From NCBI GenBank assembly GCA_964017045.1, contig OZ024809.1, positions 8,455,012 through 8,519,011 of the forward strand: a DNA stretch of 64,000 nucleotides, read 5' to 3'. The stretch's first letter is position 1. Each line of letters begins with the position of its first letter. Both the position numbers and the translations under genes were made by a program. Below are positions 47,045 to 59,500 of this stretch, piece by piece. The notes beneath the pieces were generated by a model. That model saw only the letters and a program-made list of their open reading frames with translations, had not been told where the DNA came from and ran no database searches. This DNA comes from Omphiscola glabra. Its lineage: Eukaryota; Mollusca; Gastropoda; Lymnaeidae.

Positions 47045-47214
47045 CCAGTGACGCCTGGGTGCCACTTTTTAATTATATGGAGGGGCGGCATTTTCGGATA
47101 ACTTCATAGTGTGCATCGTGAATGTGAGTGCGAAAGGGCGATATTTATTATAAGATTAACTTTAAATAATATAATTATCTGGTGCACCTGACGTAGCAAA
47201 GGTCATCAAATGGC

Positions 47215-47395
47215 ATCTGTTACTAATCTCTTTTTTAAAAATGTTTCAAAAATATTTTTTATAAAATATATTCTCGGTTTATTGTTGTACGCATTTTGCT
47301 CCACAAAAAAGAGGGGGGGCGGAACTTGTCTTTCTCCGGGGGAGGGGGGGCGCGTAGCAGATGCCTCAAAGAAACACTGCATGCCTCTGACATAA
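47215..47395 (+). repeat. Dispersed repeat R1, 3' fragment
   Basis: Shares TTTGCTCC, a G run, TTTCTCCGGGGGAGGGGG and GATGCCTCAAAGAAACACTG with the right ends of R1 copies. Confidence 0.5.
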
Positions 47396-47479
47396 CATCA
47401 GAATATAATACACGTTATCGAATCCCGTTACTTAATTTCTATCTGTGAAGAAACCTATTTGATCACATACGACGCAGTA

Positions 47480-47825
47480 CTAAATCCTGGACCACTTTAA
47501 TGAAGGAATTTCCACCACATATTAATGCTATTAAGTGCGAGGACAAAGTTCACAGGAATCAATGGCGTCATATGGCAGAATTATCTATTAAATCCTGGAC
47601 TATTTCAGTGAAGCATTTCCATCACACACATCAATGCTATTGTGTACACGGACGAAGTACGCACGAATCAATGACGTCATACGAGGAAGTCATCTGTTGA
47701 TCCTGGATTACTTTTATGACGTTTTTTCCAGTCAACCACAACAGTTTCACCCCAATAGTTTAACAGATCAATGCTATTGAGTGCACAGACAAAGTACACA
47801 TGAACCAATGACGTCACACACAGGG
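47480..47825 (+). repeat. About 117-bp tandem repeat, three diverged copies
   Basis: Shared blocks are AAATCCTGGACCACTTTAAT, ATTAATGCTATTAAGTGC and GAATCAATGGCGTCATA. The third copy is the most diverged. Confidence 0.75.
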
Positions 47826-48019
47826 ACGCCGTCAACCATCAAATATTGGCACATTTTTTTTCTTATTATTGATTTGGATATCTGATTCTCAGACACTAAT
47901 TGCTGACCCCCCCCCCCCACCGTTCTGTTTCAGCTTATTTGATTTGAAAACGTTGACCAGCATACACGCTTCCACTGCTGTCCATAAACCATTCTAATAA
48001 TGGCAAGTGCTCCTCCCTT

Positions 48020-48190
48020 CAGAGGCGTAGCGAAAGTGTTTGGCGCCCGGGGGACAAGATCCACGCCCGGGGGCGAAGATTCATTTTAAAGCGCCCCATT
48101 ATTTTCATCAAAAAATGATATCAAAGCACCCCTAACTAGCTGGCACCCGGGGACATCCGTCCCTCCCTGCCTCCCTTCGCTACGCCTTAG
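48020..48190 (+). mobile_element. CAGTGGCGTAG-related MITE, diverged
   Basis: Begins CAGAGGCGTAGCGAA and ends TTCGCTACGCCTTAG, inverted termini with GCGCCCGGGGG inside, as in the 41.6 and 60.4 kb copies. No target duplication remains. Confidence 0.6.
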
Positions 48191-48944
48191 ATGTTTCCGT
48201 GGTTTTTGTTCGTGTTCACTTTGGAGTGGAAGGAGCCAGCCAACCCTCCCCCACTCCCACATGCACACTTCCGGTGAAAGGAAAGGGTGTGCGGGCTAAA
48301 GTCATCATGACATCGACTGTCACCCCAGTAACCCAATTAGAAGAAGGTCATTATGACATTAACTGTCACCACAGTAACCCAATTAGAAGGTCATGTGTGA
48401 TGACATAACTGTCACCACAGTTACCCAATTAGAAGTCGAGGGTCTCTGCTCAGCTGCTGGTTGGCACAGGTGCGTATCTGTTCCTCGTTTGCCCAAGGTT
48501 TGTCGATCCAATCATTTATGGGAAATGTAAAAAATTTTCTTGAAATTTTATTTTTCATGCTTTTTATATATATATATATTTTTTTTAAAATCTTAAAAAT
48601 AAATATCTAAAATGTACACATAATAATACAGTCTAGGATTCCGTCCACTAAACTGCTGTACATAAGAGACATGTTGTATATGTAAATTTATATTTTGTAT
48701 ATAGCATATATAACATAATTGAGACAATGTTGATATATTGCAGCTACTGAAAACAAACATAATTCATATCTGAACTGTACGATCTTTACACTATAGAGCA
48801 TAGAATAAAATAAATTTATACACAAAGATTTATCCACTTTCTTTAATCAATCTTGTCAATAAATATTTTTAAAAAAAAACAACTTAAAGAAAAAATACCA
48901 CAGATTTAAGAATTAAAAAAGGAATTTTTCAGCGCCACAGCCTT

Positions 48945-49735
48945 TCATAACTTACACCCTATGGTTATGTTCCATAACTTACACCCTATGGTTATGTTCC
49001 ATAACTTACACCCCATGGTTATGTTCCATAACTTACACCCCATGGTTATGTTCCATAACTTACACCCCATAGTTATGTTCCATAACTTACACCCCATGGT
49101 TATGTTCCATAACTTACACCCCATGGTTATGTTCCATAACTTACACCCCATGGTTATGTTCCATAACTAAACCCCATGGTTATGTTCCATAACTAAACCC
49201 CATGGTTATGTTCCTTAACTACACCCCATGGTTATGTTCCATAACTTACACCCCATGGTTATGTTCCATAACTAAACCCCATGGTTATGTTCCATAACTA
49301 AACCCCATGGTTATGTTCCATAACTAAACCCCATGGTTATGTTCCATAACTAAACCCCATGGTTATGTTCCTTAACTACACCCCATGGTTATGTTCCATA
49401 ACTTACACCCCATGGTTATGTTTCATAACTAAACCCCATGGTTATGTTCCATAACTAAACCCCATGGTTATGTTCCATAACTAAACCCCATGGTTATGTT
49501 CCATAACTAAACCCCATGGTTATGTTCCTTAACTACACTCCATGGCTATGTTCCTTAACTACACCTTATGGCTGTGTTCCTTATCTACACTCCATGGCTA
49601 TGTTCCTTAACTACACCTTATGGCTGTGTTCCTTATCTACACCCCATGGCTATGTTCCTTAACTACACCTTATGGCTGTGTTCCTTATCTACACTCCAGG
49701 GCTATTTTCTTTAACTACACCCAAAGGCTATGCAT
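48945..49735 (+). repeat. 26/27-bp minisatellite
   Basis: About thirty copies of a unit with CCATGGTTATGTTCCATAAC, in two main length types (TTACACC and TAAACC). The 3' end degenerates. Confidence 0.95.
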
Positions 49736-49984
49736 TATTGTTATGACCTTCACAACGTGACAGTCTACTTCCAAATGTTACGGCCTCTAAAGTTACAGCC
49801 TTCATACGTCACGGCCTCCTCTCGTTGTCTAGGGTCTCTTCTCTAGGTCCATTCAATGACACAAATAAGTCCACAATAATTCCTCATAGATTCATATATC
49901 AGTTCTTTATTCACTTTGTACAAAAACGTCGTCCCATCCAGGGTCACTACACAAACATCCAGTCTCTCTATACAAAAATCTCTC

Positions 49985-50238
49985 GGTCTCCTCTTAATAG
50001 ATCTCTTGTCCTCCCTAATAAATCTCTTGTCCTCCCTAATAAATCTCTGATCTCCCTAATAAATCTCTGATCTCCCTAATAAATCTCTGATCTCCCTAAT
50101 AAATCTCTGATCTCCCTAATAAATCTCTGATCTCCCTAATAAATCTCTGATCTCCCTAATAAATCTCTGATCTCCCTAATAAATCTCTGATCTCCCTAAT
50201 AAATCTCTGATCTCCCTAATAAATCTCTGATCTTCCTA
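49985..50238 (+). repeat. 20-bp minisatellite
   Basis: About twelve copies of AATAAATCTCTGATCTCCCT, the inner ones identical. Confidence 0.95.
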
Positions 50239-50559
50239 GCGACTGACTAACACACTGCCCTTTTATACCACGCACTTGTTTATTCATATTTCCCTCTCAA
50301 CCAATGACCATTCAGCCCCAATAACACAATTCATAACACAACTCATGCACCCAAAAAGTGTTCACACTAACAATGGTTCTCATACAAACTCTCACCATGC
50401 ATGAACGACTTTCATACCAAACATCACACTAACAAATCATGTTCACAACAACTATAGCTACACCCCGATGTTTTTATGATAAAAAGATTATATATGATAT
50501 TTGCAACTATTTCAATAGATTTTTATCACTGCTGGGATACTCCTTTCATATGCAGTTAT

Positions 50560-51030
50560 GACTGCTCTCTGTCAAAGGTCTGTCCTGACTTTAAGGTCAA
50601 AGCTGTCACTCCAGTCTGTCAAAGTTCTGACACGACTTTTAGGTCAAAGCTGTCACTCCAGTCTGTCAAAGTTGTGACCTGACTTTTAGGTCAAAGCTGT
50701 CACTCCAGTCTGTCAAAGTTCTGACCTGACTTTAAGGTCAAAGCTGTCACTCCAGTCTGTCAAAGTTTAGTTGGTCAAAGTTGTGATTCTTGCCAGTAAA
50801 AGTTGTAAATGCTGTTTGTCAATATTGTGTCTCCTGTTTTTCAAAGTTGTAATTCCTGTCTGTCAATATTTTGACCTCTGTCTTTCAAAGTTGTGATTCC
50901 TGTCTGTCAATATTGTGACTCCTGTCTTTCAAAGTTGTAACTACTGTTTGTCAAAATGTGACTCCTGTCAGTCAAAGTTGTGACTCCTGTCAGTCAAAGC
51001 TGTGACTACTGTCAGTCAAAGCTGTGAATC
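50560..51030 (+). repeat. 46-bp minisatellite plus degenerate relatives
   Basis: Four to five copies with AGCTGTCACTCCAGTCTGTC and GACTTTAAGGTCAA, then looser units of the form TGTCAAAGTTGTGACTCC to about 51030. Confidence 0.88.
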
Positions 51031-51049
51031 CTGTCGGTCAATCTTATTA

Positions 51050-51375
51050 TATTAATTTACAACATGACTGAACCAACAAAACTTGGAATCTATTTATAGT
51101 AACTTACAACATGTGTGGACCACCAAATGTTGGAATATATTTATAGGAACTTACAACATGTGTGGACCACCAAATGTTGGAATCTATTTATATTAACTTG
51201 CAACATGTGTGGACCACCAAATGTTGGAATATATTTATAGTAACTTACAACATGTGTGGACCAGCAAATGTTGGAATATATTTATAGTAACTTACAACAT
51301 GTGTGGACCACCAAATGTTGGAATATATTTATAGTAACTTACAACATGTGTGGACCAGCAAATGTTGGAATCTGG
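51050..51375 (+). repeat. 47-bp minisatellite
   Basis: Seven copies with ACAACATGTGTGGACCACCA and AATGTTGGAATATATTTATA. Confidence 0.94.
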
Positions 51376-51559
51376 CTGAAAATTTTGTGCCTGGAAAAAA
51401 AAAGAGAAATCGATTCCAATAGTCGCATTGTTTTATAAAAACCGCATCTTTAAACGTAACCAGTGGGTCTATTAGTACTTATTAGTGAATCGATAATCGA
51501 ATACTTGAGCAATTTTAACCTGGTATTGTGAAACTCAGATACTGAAGTACACAAGGCGT

Positions 51560-51945
51560 TCACATGGCGGGATGTACAGTCAAACATCCATTGCGGGTAA
51601 AAGGGGGGTGGGGGAGGGTGGTATGTACATTCAAACATCCATTGCGAGTAAAGGGGGGAGGGTGGTATGTACAGTCAAACATCCATTGCGAGTAAAGGGG
51701 GGATGGTGGTATGTACAGTCAAACATCCATTGCGAGTAAAGGGGGGAGGGTGGTATGTACAGTCAAACATCCATTGCGAGTACAGGGGGGGAGGGTGGTA
51801 TGTACAGTCAAATATACAATGCGAGTAAAAGGGGGGAGGGTGGTATGTACAGTCAAACATACAATGCGAGTAAAAGGGGTGGGGGAGGGTGGTATGTACA
51901 GTCAAACATCCATTGCAGGTAAGGGGGTGGAATTTGAATATACAT
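51560..51945 (+). repeat. 44-bp minisatellite
   Basis: Eight copies with GGTATGTACAGTCAAACATC and CATTGCGAGTAAAGGGGGG. Confidence 0.94.
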
Positions 51946-52059
51946 TGTATTTGGGGGTGGGGCGCTGAAATGTAAAAGTTCTGGGGCTGGTCGGGTGAAT
52001 ATGCATTTGTTTTTATTTTGTTTCCATACATCTGTTCTTTATTACATAAATGTATTTTA

Positions 52060-52190
52060 TTTTATTGTCACGATTATGTCTCTTTTGCTAATATTTTTAT
52101 GTACAGCGCGGCGAGTCTAGCCCTAGGATGGGGTACCGCGCTATATAAGACATCTAATAATAATAGTAATAAAAATAAAAATAATCTACA
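52060..52190 (+). mobile_element. LINE/SINE 3' end, plus strand
   Basis: TGTACAGCGCGGCGAGTCTA, GCCCTAGGATGGGGTACCGC, GCTATATAAGAC and a (TAA/AAATAA)n tail form the non-LTR tail also seen at 20.8 and 61.6 kb in the opposite orientation. Confidence 0.65.
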
Positions 52191-52267
52191 TTGCCAAGTG
52201 TAGCTCGAAATGGAGTAATAGATACGAGGGGGTGGGTACATAGTTTGGGGCATAGAAATATAAGGGT

Positions 52268-52556
52268 GACCGGAAACGCGTTTGAAAGACATTTCGTCGA
52301 CGGAAATTTGATCGACTGAAATTTGATCGAACGGAAATTTGTTCGAATCTTTTTTTCAGTTCACACGTTAAAATTTTCGTCAAATTCTTTTTGAACGCAC
52401 TATACTATATAGGTAAAACGAAATAATTTCACAAGAAATTTGAGACAAATTTTTTTCAGTGTGAACTGAAAAAAGATTCCAACAAATTTCCGTTCGATCA
52501 AATTTCAGTCGATCAATGTTCAGTCGACGAAATTACTTTCAAACAAATGTCCGGAT
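52268..52556. mobile_element. Fold-back element with long inverted arms
   Basis: The left arm starting GTTTGAAAGACATTTCGTCG and the right arm ending CGACGAAATTACTTTCAAAC are inverted copies about 87 bp long, with CCGGA at both outer ends. The arms contain short internal repeats (GACGGAAATTTGATCGACTG). The spacer of about 95 bp is AT-rich. Confidence 0.8.
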
Positions 52557-52779
52557 ACGAAACATCAGCTGCACCACCAGAGGTTGGTAGAATGTAGGAG
52601 GCACAACAATAATCTGTATCACCAAGGGGTTGTTAGAATAGTGGTGGCACAACTAGAGGTGGATACAAGGTGTACCATACGGTGCCCACAGCTGTCACTC
52701 TCAGTAAATTTGGGGAACGTGATGTCTGAATGGGGGTTTAGTAGGCCCATGCCCAAACGGTTCCTCTGTTACTAGGTCA

Positions 52780-53342
52780 TTCATTAGAGGCTTGCCGTTG
52801 TAAGTAGGTCATTGCCTAGAGACTTGATATGTTAGTAGGTCATTGACTAGAGGTTTGCCATTGTAAGTAGGTCATTGCCTAGAGACTTAATATGTTAGTA
52901 GGTAATTGACTAGAATTTTTCCGTTGTTATTAGATCCTTGTCTAGAGACTTGATATAAATTCAATAGTGCCTTGTAACAGAATAAATGCATTCCATAAAT
53001 TCTTAGTGAATTGTAACAGAATAAATACATTCCATAAATTCTTAGTGAATTGTAACAAAATAAATACATTCCATAAATTCTTAGTGAATTGTAACAGAAT
53101 AAATACATTCCATAAATTCTTAGTGAATTGTAACAGAATAAATACATTCCATAAATTCTTAGTGTCTTGTAACAGAATAAATTCATTCCATAAATTATTA
53201 GTGTCTTGTAACAGAATAAATACATTCCATATATTCTTAGTGTCTTGTAACAGAATAAATACATTCCATAAATTCTTAGTGTCTTGTAACAGAATAAATA
53301 CATTCCATAAATTCATTAGTTTCTTGTAATAGAGTAATAACA
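52780..53342 (+). repeat. 32-bp and 39-bp minisatellites
   Basis: 52780-52960: diverged units with TAGGTCATTGACTAGAGG. 52960-53342: nine copies of a 39-41-bp unit with ATAAATTCTTAGTGAATTGT and AACAGAATAAATACATTCC. Confidence 0.93.
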
Positions 53343-53443
53343 CTCCTATATATTCAGTAGTACCATTTTACACAATAATAATATATTTAAAATGCAATAG
53401 TGCATTCTACAGAATAAACTGTTCAGGAAGATACCAATTTCAG

Positions 53444-53577
53444 CAAACAAGGTTTGACACCAACTTCATTGACGAGAGACCAATTGAAACGTAAGCAGGA
53501 AAACATGGCGTACAATCTCATGTTGTCTAAGCCAATCAGCTTCACGGAACACATTGAGAACCCATTCCGAGGATCCG
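53444..53577 (+). CDS. Third gene, first visible exon
   Basis: Acceptor ATACCAATTTCAG, donor GTGAGG. The frame is open for 44 codons with varied, protein-like composition. A competing frame in the same place (ending at GTAAGC, 53491) was considered but joins nothing downstream. Confidence 0.65.
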
Positions 53578-56500
53578 GTGAGGGCTGAAATTGACCTCTG
53601 CCAACGAGTATCACCTAACAACAGATGGGCATAAGAGATGTGTGGAGGGTGGTTGGGGAGGAGGAATGTATGTATCCAATGTATGTGTCCATACATTATT
53701 TACTAAGCCAATATACCCGGCGTTGCCAGGAATCACATTTGGAAAACAAAATATAAAGACTTTTAATAAACATTGAAGTTATGCACCATGTAAAAAAACA
53801 GCTTTAAAAAAAACCACCTATATAAACACATGTAGAATAACTTTTGTAAATCTTTCGTTTCCAAATGGTATCCCGTTTTCCGACGGTATCCCGGTGTACG
53901 GAGGGATCCTGACTCCGCCTGAGTCCCGGTTGGAACCCGATGGGATCTCGATACCATCGGTATTCCGATCCCGGTTGATCTCGATAACGGTTGGATCCCG
54001 AACCTGTGGGTTCCTGATACCGGTGGGTTTCCGACACCGGTTGAATTCAGATCCCGTGTGTTCCCCCATCCCGGTGGATCCATTCACGGTTGGGATCCAA
54101 ATCCTGGTGGGATCACGTTTTCTGGCGGGACCCTGATCTTGGTGAGATGAAGATTATGATGGGATAACAATTCATTTGCACTTGTGATTGACAGGTTTGC
54201 AGCGTTGAAAACCAGGAAAGGAAAAATTTTAATTAACTAAATTTTAATTTAAAAAGAACGATAACGAACTTTGTTACAGTTCTTAAATACATTTACCTCC
54301 TGAACTGCAATAACTTTTCTCTTTTTTTTGTTTGTTTGTCTTTTGCAATTGTTATACTCTGGACTTATTTTAACAATGAGAAATCCATCGTGAAAGTCAG
54401 TTGGGGGGGGGGGGGGAAGGAGGATGTATCGCAGCGGGTGACACCAACCCTAGCTACGCCACTGAATAATAATAAATATAGGCTACGTATTAAAAAAAAT
54501 GTTATTCAGGAAACTTTGTAACAAAGGTAGCACATTTAAATAAAAACAAAGACACTTTCGATTAAATACTAATTTATGAAGCGTGCACTATTTGTATGCG
54601 CCCTTTAAATTCTAAATAAAAAAAAAAAAACAAAGAAAACATGATGCCGAATTTTTTAGTCATGCTCTTACGATGATTATTTGAAAACAGATTGCACATT
54701 TATTAATACTTGACTAACTATTATTAAAATTGTAGACCTTTGAAGGAATGTAAATGTATTTTAACACAGTGTCATTAAAGTCTTTAAACTTGTGACGTTG
54801 CAAAAAATAAATAAATAAAAATAGCGACAGATGCGAACAACAGTAAATAAGACCGATTTTTATAACCGAATACTATAACTTCATTAGCATTAAATATACG
54901 AATAATCAAATATATCGAACCTAGCGATATTTCATAGATGCCACTAATTGTAATTGGACAAAGGCATCAGTTACTATGCAACTGTCATTTTTAATTTTTA
55001 AAAATATTTTTGTTATATTGTTGAACTCATTTTGCTCCGGATGTGTATGCGTGTGTGGGTTGGGGGGGGGGGGGGGCAGTGCCCTCCCGGAGAGATAGCT
55101 GAAAAAAAAACACTGATGCTAACAATAACTATATTTCCTTGAAAGCATGATGCAATCATTCAATTTGTGATTAACACCATTCCCTAGCTTAAAAGCCATA
55201 CTTTTATTATACAATATAATTTGATAACACCATTCCCTAGTTTAAAAGCCATACTTTTATTGTACAATATAATTTGATAACACCATTCCCTAGTTTAAAA
55301 GCCATACTTTTATTATACAATATAATTTGATAACATAAAAAAGATTGCTCACGTTTGATACTTAGTGAGAACTATATTAAAATTATAGACCTTAAAATGG
55401 AAGCAAATGTAGTTAGTTAAGTATTTAAATTTAAACTTGCGACTTTGCACAAAATAATTAAACAAAAAATACAGATAAATGCGAACAGGAGCTAATACTT
55501 CGGCTAATAATTGACAAAATATCGAAACATTGCGATATTTATAATCGAATAAATTCAATAATGTAAGCTTCTAAGAAGATTAGCCTTAACCTTAACTGTG
55601 CGGATCATCAAATACATCGAACGTAGCAATTCCACAAATTGTAATCGGTTATTGACACCAGGTAATTTTCCTTGTAAAATTGCTTTAAAAAATGGCAATT
55701 TGATATTTTCTAATAAAATATACTTTGTTTTATGTTATACATATTGTTGCTCGGTGGGCACTTGTGTCCCCCCACACCCAGTGGCGTAGTGAGGGGGCAA
55801 GGGGGGCATCCTGCCCCGGGCGCTACTCACAAAGGGGCGCCAAATGGTATATGTTACTATAATATTGTATGGTTTTCGAATAGGGGGAGAGGGCGCTAAA
55901 AAGGTATTGTGCCCCGGGCGCGAGTTAAGCTCGCTACGCCACTGCCCCCCTCCCCGGAGATATAGCTGAAAGAAGCCATAAATCCATATATATATACATA
56001 CCAATATATACATATGTTATTTTTTTTCCCCAAGTAAGTGTGTGAATAACAGCACAACAATTTACGCATATTACACACACAAACACTCACACACACACAC
56101 ACACACAAACAAATACTCACAAACACACACACTTGTTCGGTGCTTGTTCGTCCTCACACGCGAATATGACCAAGGCAATGTCGACTTGAGCAGTAGTTTG
56201 CTTAAAGTAAGGGAGGTTGCTCAATTCGACATCCCCCCCCCCCCAACTAACACTCACACAAACACACATACACACACAAACAAACAAACACCCGTAAATT
56301 CAGTTGAAAGGCGCTAACAGAGTTACTCTTCCTGTTTAAAGTCCACAAAAATTTACGAAGTAAGATTAATTATGTACAGTGGATGCTTCCTTTTGAAATG
56401 TTATTAAATATGATGAATGATGTCTCGGGTTATTGAGGGGCAAACAGTAGTGGATGAATTGCTGTAGAGAAAGATAGAGAGAGAAAGAGACAGAAAGACA

Positions 56501-59500
56501 GACAGACAGACTGACAGACAAAGAGAAAGAGAGTGAAAGGCAGATAGATTGAATGAAAGGGAGAGACTGGAAAGACACAGGGAGAGAGTGACAGTGAGCG
56601 AGATGGACAGACGGAGAGAGACAGAGAGTGACAGGTAGAGAGAGAAAGAGACAAAGAGAGAGAGAGACATTGCGAGATAGAGAGAAAGAGACAGTGAGAA
56701 AGACAAAGAAAGGCAGGGAGAGACAAAGGGAGAGATAGACAGTGAGAAAGACAAGAAGAGAGAGAGACAGAGAGAGAGACAGAGAGAGAGGGAGACAGCG
56801 AGAAAGAAGGAGAGAGGCAGTGGGAGAGGTAGAGATCACACAGTGAGAGACGGATAGAGACGGTGAGGACAGAGATAAAGATAGTGATTGAAAGTGAAAC
56901 ACAAAGAGAGAGAGAGGGAGAGAGACAGCTAGAGAGACAGCGAGGAAGACAGTGAGAGAGACATAACGAGACAGACAGAGAGAGATAGCGAGAGACTGAG
57001 AGATAGCGAGAGACTGAAAGAGAGAGAGAGACTGACAGAGATGCATAAATAGACAGAGATAGAGACAGTAAAATATATTATATATAGAAAGAGAAGGGGA
57101 GACAGGGAGACAGGGAGAGATAGACAGTGTTTGTGTGTGTGTAAGTGAGAGAGAGATAGAGCGAGATACAGAGAGATAGAGATAGAGAGAGATAAGAGAG
57201 ATAGAGAGAGAAGGAGATATATATATAGAGAGAGAGAGATAGAGAGAGAAAGATGTGGGAAATTGAAGAAAAAAAATATTGGACTTTATTTTTCCAAGGC
57301 ACATTTGAACGGTGGGAGACAAATGAATCAAATCAATGGCGGCCAAATCACGTGACATTTTCAAGGGGAGGTAAACCCTGAGAATGAAGCTCACCACGGA
57401 GAATTTGTTTCTCTAGACACCAGTGGAGAAAATATCAGGGGAGCTTGGGGGGGGGTGCTTTAGAGAGGTATGCTGAGGTGGGGGCGCTGTGGCGAGAGTG
57501 CTTGAGGTTGGAAAGGGGGTGGGGGTTGATGGGATCGCTTAGAATGAATTAGAAATGGCATTTTCTGAAGCTGTCTGGAGGTAAGTCTCGCAATCATTTC
57601 GTCATAATTTGAAACAATCAAATTTTGTGCTTGATCCTGTTGGAGAAAGTTTCTGGCAGAATGTGACAGAAGTTAATGTTAAAATTGTGGCTCTGTGACA
57701 GTTATTAATCCACGATTTAAAAACGTTGTCATCCCTGAGTCTCAGTTCCAAGAATTCTGGGATTGCTTTCGCAGTTTGATTTTCGCATACTTGACTTCCA
57801 AAGATTGACAGTTTCAGTATTTGTATAATATTTGACAGCTCTAATATTTGAAAATTGTAGTATTTGACAGTTGTATTATTAGACAGTTCACCTTTCAGCC
57901 GGTTTAGTATTTGACGGTTCTAATATTCGACAATTCTAGTATTTGACAGTTCTAATATTTAACAGTCCCAATATTTGACATTGGTTGAACTTGACAGTTC
58001 TAATATTTGACAGTTCTAATTTCTGACTGAATGTCTATTAAGATAACTTGCATCACACACACAGTTTGGTTTAAAAAAAAAAAAATCTTAGTTACCAGTA
58101 TACCATCTACTTTTTTTTTTTTATTTTATGAATTTACTGGACACTCTTTTTTTGGTGAAAACCTGAATATGTTTCATGTTGAATAGGTGATCCATTGTCG
58201 AAGCGAGGTGGACCGCTGACCGATGAAATTCCACAACGGAAGGGGACCGCCGCCAGAACGAAACAGAGGCACGCACACGAGCTCGCTGGGGGTAAGTCCA
58301 ATATTGGGCTAATGAGGCATGCTGGGATGGTTGTTTTCTGTTTTGTTTATTGGGCACTGATGCACGATATTTGAGAAGTGTTCTGGGCGCAAGCACCGCG
58401 TGATGTTTGGCCTTCTAGTCTATGGGGCCTGTTGTCGGCAGCTCCAGGGCCACTTGTGGGCAGATCCAGGGCCAGTTGTGGTCAGATCCAGGGCCAGTTG
58501 TGAGCAGATCCAGGGCCAGTTGTGGGCAGCTTCAGGGTCAGTTGTGGGCAGCTCCAGGGTCAGTTGTGGGCACCTCCAGGGCCAGTTGTGGGCAGCTTCA
58601 GGGTCAGTTGTGGGCAGCTCTAGGGTCAGTTGTGGTCAGCTCAAGGGTTGGTAGTGGGCACCTCCAGGGCCAGTTGTGGTCAGCTCAAGGGTTGGTAGTA
58701 GGCAGCTCCAGGGCCAGTTGTGGGCAGATCCAGGGCCAGTTGTGAGCAGATGCAGGGCCAGTTGTGGGCAGCTCCAGGGTCAGTTGTGGTCAGCTCAAGG
58801 GTTGGTAGTGGGCACCTCCAGGGCCAGTTGTGGTCAGCTCAAGGGTTGGTAGTGGGCAGCTTCACGGCCAGTTGTGGTCAGATCCAGGGCCAGTTGTGGT
58901 CAGATCCAGGGCCAGTTGTGAGCAGATCCAGGGCCAGTTGTGGGCAGCTTCAGGGTCAGTTGTGGGCAGCTCCAGGGTCAGTTGTGGGCACCTCCAGGGC
59001 CAGTTGTGGTCAGCTCAAGGGTTGGTAGTGGGCAGCTCCAAGGCCAGTTGTGGGCAGATCCAGGGCCAGTTGTGGTCAGATCCAGGGCCAGTTGTGGTCA
59101 GATCCAGGGCCAGTTGTGAGCAGATCCAGGGCCAGTTGTGGTCAGATCCAGGGCCAGTTGTGGTCAGCTCAAGGGTTGGTAGTGGGCACCTCCAGGGCCA
59201 GTTGTGGTCAGCTCAAGGGTTGGTAGTGGGCAGCTCCAGGGCCAGTTGTGGTCAGATCCAGGGCCAGTTGTGAGCAGAGCCAGGGCCAGTTGTGGGCAGC
59301 TTCAGGGTCAGTTGTGGGCAGCTCCAGGGTCGGTTGTGGGCACCTCCAGGGCCAGTTGTGGTCAGCTCAAGGGTTGGTAGTGGGCAGGGCCAGTTGTGGG
59401 CAGATCCAGGGCCAGTTGTGGTCTGATCCAGGGCCAGTTGTGAGCAGATCCAGGGCCAGTTGTGGGCAGCTTCAGGGTCAGTTGTTAGCAGATCCAGGGT

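Noticed and set aside
53413..53490. Alternative exon frame CSGRYQFQQTRFDTNFIDE ending at GTAAGC
   Set aside because: It ends in phase 2 and no downstream exon fits. The overlapping frame used in the third gene is longer and joins 58187 in phase.
56366..57397. 343-codon serine/leucine-rich minus-strand frame
   Set aside because: Composition artefact of the purine tract, with no domain and no splice or start context.
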